From NCBI GenBank assembly GCA_021740225.1, contig JAIPAF010000005.1:1-32564 (forward strand): a stretch of 32,564 nt of DNA, in the 5' to 3' direction. The notes beneath the pieces were generated by a model. That model was not told where the DNA came from. It ran no database searches and saw nothing but the letters and a program-made list of their open reading frames with translations. This DNA is from Bacteroidales bacterium. Lineage in GTDB: Bacteria > Bacteroidota > Bacteroidia > Bacteroidales > UBA12077. This document shows, one piece after another, positions 26,372 to 32,564 of this stretch. Each line of letters opens with the position of its first letter. Positions within the stretch are counted from its first letter, which is position 1. A program made the position numbers and the translations under genes.

Positions 26372-26737
26372 TTAGTTATTGTTCTCCACTTTCAGTACGT
26401 CCTTAATGGCTTTTTCTAAAGTATCTTTCGGTAAAGCACCCTGAGCCATCTGTGGTTGTTCTTCCTGTGGAATAAACAAAATTGATGGAATGCTCCTTAT
26501 GCCAAACATTGCTGCAAGTTCCTGCTGATCTTCCGTGTCTATACGAAAGACGTCAATTTTCCCTTCGTATTCCTGAGAAATTTCTTCCAGCACCGGTTCT
26601 ACTATTTTACAAGGTTGACACCAGTCCGCATAAAAATCAATGATGGCCGGTTTATCTCCTTCAAATTTCCATTCCTGGTTTTCTTCGAAGTTAAATACCT
26701 TTTCTTTGAATGTTTCTTTTGTTAAATTTTCAATCAT
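26372..26737 (-). CDS. Thioredoxin-family protein with CQPC active site
   Basis: DKPAIIDFYADWCQPCKIVEPVLEEISQEY, RSIPSILFI (cis-Pro). Confidence 0.92.
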   Translation of the reverse strand: MIENLTKETFKEKVFNFEENQEWKFEGDKPAIIDFYADWCQPCKIVEPVLEEISQEYEGKIDVFRIDTEDQQELAAMFGIRSIPSILFIPQEEQPQMAQGALPKDTLEKAIKDVLKVENNN

Positions 26738-26945
26738 TACGCTTTTGTTTTTTCTATTTACACAATTTTAAGTAACCAACAATTTATAGTTTTAAATGTT
26801 CGTCAACATAAACACAAACCCTATACCAAATTTTATGAGGCTTATTATAAGAAGTGGATTTTATGAAAAAAATATTTATTTTGCCCTATTTTATTTTAAT
26901 GGAGAAATTTTGACATAAAACTTGAACAAATTGTCATATTTAGAT

Positions 26946-28391
26946 ATGAAGAAAAGTCTTAATCATCCTATATTTCAAGTTGTGTCAGATATGGTCGAGG
27001 CTGATGACTTAACAGCCTTTGCTATAGGAGGATATGTTCGGGATATTTTTCTGGGCCGTCCTTCAAAAGATATTGATATAGTGGTATTGGGAAGTGGTAT
27101 TGAATTGGCCAAAAGAGTTGCTCATAAATTGAATATTAAGGATATCGCTGTTTACAAGAATTTTGGCACGGCGATGTTACATTATAAAGATGTTGAGGTA
27201 GAATTTGTCGGTGCACGCAGGGAATCTTACAGGAGTGACAGCAGAAAACCTGTTGTGGAAAATGGCACATTGGAAGATGATCAAAAAAGGAGAGATTTTA
27301 CCATCAATGCCATGGCGCTTTGTTTGAATAAAAAGCATTACGGAGAATTAACAGATCCTTTTAATGGTTTAAAAGATTTGAAGAATAGAACACTTCGTAC
27401 GCCCCTGGACCCTCAACAGACTTTCTCGGATGATCCGTTGAGAATGATACGGGCAGTGAGGTTTGCATCGCAACTTAATTTCAGGATCGGAGATAAGACC
27501 TATCAGGCTATTGTAGCCAATGCCAAACGCATTCAGATTGTTTCCAATGAACGTATCATGGATGAAGTGCACAAGATACTTCTTTCACCTAAGCCATCGG
27601 TTGGTTTGATACATATGGAGAAAACAGGCCTTTTGAAGGAGTTTTTACCTGAAGTGGCCAGTTTAAAAGGGGTTGAAGTCAGAGAGGATTTCAAACACAA
27701 GGATAATTTTCTTCATACCGCAAAAGTTGTGGATAATGTAGGCAAAATGAGTGATAAACTATGGCTTCGATGGGCAGCATTGTTGCATGATATTGGAAAG
27801 CCTCCCACCAAAAGATTTTCAAAGGAACAGGGCTGGACTTTTCACGGTCATGATTATGTGGGGCAGAAAATGGTTCCGGAGATTTTTAGAAGGCTCCGGC
27901 TGCCTATGAATGAAAAGATGAAATATGTCAGGAAGTTGGTGGCTCTGCATTTAAGACCTATCGCCCTGGTAGATGAGGAGGTTACGGATTCTGCCATACG
28001 AAGGCTGTTATTTGATGCCGGAAGCGATGTAGAGGATTTGATGTTGCTTTGTGAAGCCGATATTACCTCGAAAAATGATAAGAAGGTGCGTAGGTATATC
28101 AATAATTTCCGCCGCGTAAGAAAAAAAATGAAAGAAATTGAAGAAAAGGACCGCATCAGAAACTTTCAGCCTCCTATAAAAGGAGAAACCATTATGAATA
28201 CCTTTAATATCCAACCCGGAAAGAATGTGGGTATCATTAAAAATGCCATTAAAGAGGCCATTCTTGACGGAAAGATTTCAAATAATTACAATGAGGCTTA
28301 TGGTTTTATGCTTGAAAAGGGTAAAGAGCTTGGGCTTACGCCGGTTAATAACCGAGATCGCCAGGCTGACACCAGTGAAAGTCAAGAATGA
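26946..28391 (+). CDS. tRNA nucleotidyltransferase/poly(A) polymerase family protein with HD domain (CCA-adding-like)
   Basis: AIGGYVRDIFLGRPSKDIDIVVLG, RRDFTINAMAL, DPLRMIRAVRFASQL, WAALLHDIGKPPTKRF (HD). ATG 26946 chosen over TTG 26922. Confidence 0.92.
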   Translation: MKKSLNHPIFQVVSDMVEADDLTAFAIGGYVRDIFLGRPSKDIDIVVLGSGIELAKRVAHKLNIKDIAVYKNFGTAMLHYKDVEVEFVGARRESYRSDSRKPVVENGTLEDDQKRRDFTINAMALCLNKKHYGELTDPFNGLKDLKNRTLRTPLDPQQTFSDDPLRMIRAVRFASQLNFRIGDKTYQAIVANAKRIQIVSNERIMDEVHKILLSPKPSVGLIHMEKTGLLKEFLPEVASLKGVEVREDFKHKDNFLHTAKVVDNVGKMSDKLWLRWAALLHDIGKPPTKRFSKEQGWTFHGHDYVGQKMVPEIFRRLRLPMNEKMKYVRKLVALHLRPIALVDEEVTDSAIRRLLFDAGSDVEDLMLLCEADITSKNDKKVRRYINNFRRVRKKMKEIEEKDRIRNFQPPIKGETIMNTFNIQPGKNVGIIKNAIKEAILDGKISNNYNEAYGFMLEKGKELGLTPVNNRDRQADTSESQE

Positions 28392-29433
28392 CCGGTAAGT
28401 GATCGCTGAATCCTCCTTGATACCGGTAACCCGAATAGGTACGAAAGGGCTTTGTACCGGTGTATTTCTCATCTTCTGTAATCAAAAACGGAGTCAGCAT
28501 AATATGCGCATCATTTTGGGAGGTCTTCAAACCTGCGTTTTTGGTCAGCAGGCTACCCGATACATGATACTGATCAAAAATCTGCCAGAAACCCTGGTAT
28601 TTATATGATCCATAGGGAAGTTTTTTCCAGTGACTGGAGAGATTATACATTTTATCGGTTTGTACTGAATCAAGATTGTTTTGTGTCTTAAGATACTTTG
28701 TTAAACTTTCGGCTTCCGGTAGTTCATTGAAATCGCCGGCAGCCACTATGGAAGATTCAGGGTTGTTTTTGAAAAGGGAATCAATATGGTGGCGCAGTAC
28801 CTGGGCGGCTATTATGCGTTTGGGGCGGCTTTGCAATTCTCCCTGCCATTTGGAGGGCCAGTGGTTGAAAAAGATGTGGAGGGTATCGGAAGCTTGAACT
28901 GTTCCTTTGATGTACAGTATATCTCTTGTTCTTTCAAATTGCTCGGGAAGGGGTACGGAAATATACCGGAACGACACAGGCTGAAACTTTTCTTCCCGGT
29001 AGATTGCAGCAACATCTATTCCTCTGAAGTCGGGCGATTCGTTATGTATTATTTTGTATTGATATTTGGAAAAGGGCGTACGGTGAAGCAGGTCCTCCAG
29101 GACTTTTCTGTTTTCGATCTCACAAAAGCCTACCAGTCCGGGAGGCCCCCATCCGCCTGCTGAAACAATGACCTTATAGATATTTTCAATTTTATTGCGG
29201 TATCTATACCCATTCCACCGTCTTATTCCTGAGGGTGTGAATTCCTCGTCTCCGGTCAACGGATCGTTGACTGTGTCGAATACATTTTCGACATTATAGA
29301 ACATTACCCGCAGGGTCCGGTTTTTCTCCGGATCGAACGAAGGAGCTTGCTCCTGCGCAAAGAGGGAGGGAAGACAAATCGTATTTATCCAGAATAACAC
29401 AATCCATATCCGCAAAGAGTTTATCATGCTCAT
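28345..29433 (-). CDS. Secreted endonuclease/exonuclease/phosphatase (EEP) family protein
   Basis: Signal-like N-terminus; LRVMFYNVENVFDT, GFCEIENRKVL, FFNHWPSKWQG, VAAGDFNELPE, FSDHLPVILDFHW. Confidence 0.92.
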   Translation of the reverse strand: MSMINSLRIWIVLFWINTICLPSLFAQEQAPSFDPEKNRTLRVMFYNVENVFDTVNDPLTGDEEFTPSGIRRWNGYRYRNKIENIYKVIVSAGGWGPPGLVGFCEIENRKVLEDLLHRTPFSKYQYKIIHNESPDFRGIDVAAIYREEKFQPVSFRYISVPLPEQFERTRDILYIKGTVQASDTLHIFFNHWPSKWQGELQSRPKRIIAAQVLRHHIDSLFKNNPESSIVAAGDFNELPEAESLTKYLKTQNNLDSVQTDKMYNLSSHWKKLPYGSYKYQGFWQIFDQYHVSGSLLTKNAGLKTSQNDAHIMLTPFLITEDEKYTGTKPFRTYSGYRYQGGFSDHLPVILDFHWCQPGDLGY

Positions 29434-30851
29434 TCTTTTTTTGTTCCCGTTCCCGGGATGTATTCGTAGGCTCCGAGGTCGGGTGCTTCATCCGAATTTC
29501 TCCTGTTGTTCATTATATCCTTGGAATAAATTTCTCCGGTTTCCACGTCTCCTGTATCTATTGCAGGTGATAAAGTATCAAGCCTGAAATTATAATCCTC
29601 TATGGAAATGAAGCCGGGGTCTTCATTTTCAATAATGTGCTCATAATTTCTGTTCGTGGTTTGGATTTCCTCTCCGGTTTTGATCAGACAATGCTCAAAC
29701 CTGTAATTTAATACTCCAGAAGATTTTAAAGAATCGAATCCTATTTCATATCCATTGTTGCCGTAAATGATGCAGTTGTTAAACCGGGCTTTTTTGAGGG
29801 CTCTTCCCTGTTTTTCTTCATTATAGTTGTTTAGAAGCAACGATGGGGTATGCCTTGTTGCACTTGTCCAATAATTTGCGATGGTGGTGTGGTAAAATTC
29901 GTATGATCCTCCTAAAGTGAGCGCTACCGCGTATTCCCCACAGTCACTGATAACATTGTTGTAGGCTTTGATGGTGGTTCCTTGTGCATAGATACCGGCA
30001 TAGGTCATGTGTTCAATCTTTGAATTTGATAGTGTTAAGGTGGGGGATGCAGTACTGCCCAAGGTATCCACCTGTATCCCGATAATGGCATTTTTGATAT
30101 TGGTGTAGTTGATAACGTTGTTGTGGCTCCCAGGCATAAGCCAAACCCCATCCCATTGTCCGGGGGTATCGCTGTACTCCTCTTCCAGCCGATCACTGGT
30201 AAAAAGCACGGGATCCTCTTTGGTGCCATCGCTGATTAGGCTGCCTGCCACATAAAATCGGGAATTCCTGTGGAAATGGACTTTGGTGCCTGGTTTAATG
30301 GTAAGGGTATGTTGGGTGTCCACCAATGCTGAATTATAAACCAAATAAGGTTTGTCAGCTTGCCAGGTCTGTGTTTTAAGCACTTCCCCGTTTATCAGAT
30401 GGACATCCTGTCCCCAGGCTACCAGTTTGATATCCTGTGTATTTCCATTGGTGTTGAGGATCACTGAATCCTTAACCACCAAAGGATTATTGTCGTTGTT
30501 TGGTTCAATGGTAACTTCTACAAAAATGTACAGGCTGTCATTGGCATTGAGCTCTATGTTGGACATACCGGATGTTTGGGTGCCATCAATGTTGAGCCGG
30601 TAATCGGAGTCTTTACCCCCGGCAAGTTTTATGGTATTTATGTTGATCTTTTTATTATACGGATTCTTTACAGTGAACTTTTTGGTCGTTGAGCCAATGG
30701 TTGTGAATACCGTATCAAACATAACTGTATCCGTGGAAAAACTCAGCTTCACGGAAGGGTCGTCAACAAATCCCTCTTCTTCGCAAGAGATTAAAAGTCC
30801 ACAAAAAACGGATATAATGGTCAGCAGAATGAAAGTCTTTCTTTCGTACAC
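29430..30851 (-). CDS. Predicted surface lipoprotein, right-handed parallel beta-helix type
   Basis: GTG start; FILLTIISVFCGLLISC lipobox followed by EEEG; KPGTKVHFHRNSRFYVAGSLISDGTKEDPVLFTS, repeated N..I..C-type rungs, DTGDVETGEI...APDLGAYEY. Confidence 0.8.
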   Translation of the reverse strand: MYERKTFILLTIISVFCGLLISCEEEGFVDDPSVKLSFSTDTVMFDTVFTTIGSTTKKFTVKNPYNKKININTIKLAGGKDSDYRLNIDGTQTSGMSNIELNANDSLYIFVEVTIEPNNDNNPLVVKDSVILNTNGNTQDIKLVAWGQDVHLINGEVLKTQTWQADKPYLVYNSALVDTQHTLTIKPGTKVHFHRNSRFYVAGSLISDGTKEDPVLFTSDRLEEEYSDTPGQWDGVWLMPGSHNNVINYTNIKNAIIGIQVDTLGSTASPTLTLSNSKIEHMTYAGIYAQGTTIKAYNNVISDCGEYAVALTLGGSYEFYHTTIANYWTSATRHTPSLLLNNYNEEKQGRALKKARFNNCIIYGNNGYEIGFDSLKSSGVLNYRFEHCLIKTGEEIQTTNRNYEHIIENEDPGFISIEDYNFRLDTLSPAIDTGDVETGEIYSKDIMNNRRNSDEAPDLGAYEYIPGTGTKKE

Positions 30852-30941
30852 CTGTAAATATCCTGTTGGTTTAAAAAATAACGAATTTCTCTAACAAATA
30901 TTAGATGAAATTTCAGAAAAGGAAATCCCCGTGCCTCGATG

Positions 30942-31337
30942 TTATTTTACCTTGATTTCTTTGGAGTTTTCCCACAGTCCGTGTATGTTGCAGTACGAGG
31001 TAGCGATCAATGTCCCTGCCTTGTTGGTTTTGAATTCACTAACCACCGAGTGGTTGGTATAAACCGGGCCCTGGTTGGCTCCGTCAACCGATTCCCCGTG
31101 AGCCGTAAATTCAAAATTACCGATGTGGTAGGCAAATTTATCTCCTTCGGGTTTGAAATAAAGTTGTATCCAGCGAATGTGGTGTTCAGTAGTATTCGGG
31201 TGGGCAATTTCTTTTCCCAGGGAAACCTTTACCTGGAATATTTCGCCGGCATTCACTTGATCTGCGCATTCAATAGCCGGCACATGCTTTTCTTCTTTCC
31301 AGTTTGCGCTTTGGAACATTTTACCTATTGTTGTCAT
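30942..31337 (-). CDS. Superoxide reductase (desulfoferrodoxin/neelaredoxin family)
   Basis: EEKHVPAIECADQVNAGE, HPNTTEHHIRWIQLYF, ATSYCNIHGLWENSKEI: His/Cys Fe-ligand motifs. ATG 31337 preferred; the track start 31382 lies upstream of a TACCTTTG -7-like site. Confidence 0.93.
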   Translation of the reverse strand: MTTIGKMFQSANWKEEKHVPAIECADQVNAGEIFQVKVSLGKEIAHPNTTEHHIRWIQLYFKPEGDKFAYHIGNFEFTAHGESVDGANQGPVYTNHSVVSEFKTNKAGTLIATSYCNIHGLWENSKEIKVK

Positions 31338-31369
31338 AGTTGAGAGGTTTTTGTTAAACAATCTACTAT

Positions 31370-31377
31370 CAAAGGTA
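31370..31377 (-). promoter_or_regulatory. Putative -7 element (TACCTTTG on minus strand) for the superoxide reductase gene
   Basis: Plus-strand CAAAGGTA; matches TAnnTTTG 33 nt upstream of ATG 31337; -33 not clear. Confidence 0.35.
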
Positions 31378-31462
31378 TACAAATTTTAAGACAAATTGAA
31401 GGCTTGTAAAATTTTAGTATATTAAATTTCGTTACTTTCAAAAAACCGATTGTTCTTTTGTC

Positions 31463-32564
31463 ATGGTGTTTTTGATAAACGATATCTCTTCCCGCAGAAA
31501 ATTCCTCAAACGGTTCACTGGCTTGTTGTTTTTTCTTTTGCCCATTAGCCACTTGTTCTCCTGGGCTTTTTCAACTACAAAAGGATCCCGTCGATTTATG
31601 GATTCTTTTGGCAATACTGCCAGCCCGGTGACGAAGCAGCCGGGGAACAAATCCTTTGAGCCTCGCTATCTGGAGCTGCACCGCTCCGGAGAACTGAAGC
31701 GCAGGGGCAATATCTTGTGGGAGATGATGAACATTTGTGACCTATGTCCCCGGGAATGTGAGAATAATAGGCTGGATGGCCAGAAAGGCGATTGCGGTTC
31801 CACTTCCCGGTTGATGATCTCTTCATTCAACCCCCATTTTGGAGAAGAAGAATCTCTGGTAGGTGACGGTGGGTCGGGTACCATTTTCATGACCCACTGC
31901 AGTCTGCGGTGTGTATACTGCATCAACTGGCAGATAAGTAGGGAAGGAAGGGGAGAGAATCGGAACATTGATGAACTGGCTTCCATGATGCTGCGTTTGC
32001 AGAACATCGGATGCAAAAATATCAATGTGGTTACCCCTACGCATTACTCTCCCCATATTTTGCTGGCATTGGATAAAGCGGCGAAGCAAGGATTAAGAAT
32101 TCCCCTTGTGTACAATACAAGCGGATATGAGAAGGTGGAAGTGCTGAAACTTCTTGATGGGGTAGTAGACATTTATCTCCCCGATTTCAAATATTTTCAG
32201 AGCAGCATGGCTGCCAAATATTCTTCGGGAGCCCGTGAATATCCTGAAATGGCAAAAGCAGCCCTGCTGGAAATGCATCGCCAGGTTGGTGTAGCCAGAC
32301 CTGCAGACAACGGCCTGATGTACAAGGGTCTGATGATTCGGCATCTTGTTCTCCCCAACGGAGTGAGCGGAACAAAGGATGTTATTGAATGGGTGGCCAG
32401 AATTCTGCCTAAAGATACCTATTTCCACCTCATGGCACAGTATCAGCCTGCCTATGAGGCAGATCAATATTCTCAGATCAACCGGCGAATTACACGCAGG
32501 GAGTATCAGGAGGCTGTCAGTCATGCCCAAAAAATGGGTTTGGCCAATTTGGATGTGCAGGGAA
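31463..32564 (+). CDS. Radical SAM protein of the PflA/PflX-like (COG1313) type with Tat-like N-terminus; partial at window end
   Basis: Open plus frame from ATG 31463 to the window end, absent from the ORF track. MVFLINDISSRRKFLKRFTGLLFFLLPISHLFSWAFS; NICDLCPRECENNRLDGQKGDCGS; CX3CX2C in THCSLRCVYCINWQ. Confidence 0.9.
   Translation, partial: MVFLINDISSRRKFLKRFTGLLFFLLPISHLFSWAFSTTKGSRRFMDSFGNTASPVTKQPGNKSFEPRYLELHRSGELKRRGNILWEMMNICDLCPRECENNRLDGQKGDCGSTSRLMISSFNPHFGEEESLVGDGGSGTIFMTHCSLRCVYCINWQISREGRGENRNIDELASMMLRLQNIGCKNINVVTPTHYSPHILLALDKAAKQGLRIPLVYNTSGYEKVEVLKLLDGVVDIYLPDFKYFQSSMAAKYSSGAREYPEMAKAALLEMHRQVGVARPADNGLMYKGLMIRHLVLPNGVSGTKDVIEWVARILPKDTYFHLMAQYQPAYEADQYSQINRRITRREYQEAVSHAQKMGLANLDVQG

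Noticed and set aside
26862-26912. Possible leader peptide MKKIFILPYFILMEKF before the tRNA nucleotidyltransferase-like gene
   Set aside because: Very short, AT-rich, no terminator/antiterminator structure seen; likely chance.
31334-32530. Minus-strand ORFs of the track at the right edge (e.g. 32093..32530)
   Set aside because: Antisense to the continuous radical SAM frame, which the track omitted because it has no stop in the window.
1-32564. CRISPR arrays, transposases, integrases, phage genes, rRNA and tRNA genes
   Set aside because: Read through all intergenic regions and the ORF list without finding regularly spaced direct repeats, transposase/recombinase motifs, or a convincing tRNA T-loop/acceptor arrangement; a dedicated scan (tRNAscan-SE, Infernal, CRISPR finder) would be needed to be certain.

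Overview
Window from a Bacteroidetes-type genome (inferred from gene content, gene order and TTTG-N19-TAnnTTTG promoter-like sites). It is dominated by conserved housekeeping and envelope genes. I found no CRISPR array, rRNA, tRNA, phage or transposase gene. In order: a left-truncated PPDK/PEP-synthase-type ATP-grasp protein with two receiver-like N-terminal modules (-); ychF; a Gdx/SugE-type SMR transporter; an RRM RNA-binding protein; a compact minus-strand run tamB-exbB-exbD-tonB; tsaD; hisS; a histidine ammonia-lyase-like gene; alaS (-); two tandem M23 peptidase paralogues; a PQQ-type beta-propeller protein; a MerR-like regulator; a Nif3-like gene; a coiled-coil zinc-ribbon protein; def and ruvX/yqgF (-); an atypical thioredoxin (-); a CCA-adding-enzyme-like HD protein; an EEP-family hydrolase (-); a beta-helix lipoprotein (-); a superoxide reductase (-); and a right-truncated radical SAM protein whose N-terminus looks like a Tat signal. 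The two edge genes are absent from the supplied ORF track and were read directly from the sequence. The observations most worth a second look are the Tat-like leader on the radical SAM protein, the receiver/ATP-grasp fusion, a heptad-phased dyad repeat before the ammonia-lyase gene, a long inverted repeat before ychF, and the tamB-exbBD-tonB linkage. None of these is proven to be a new system.
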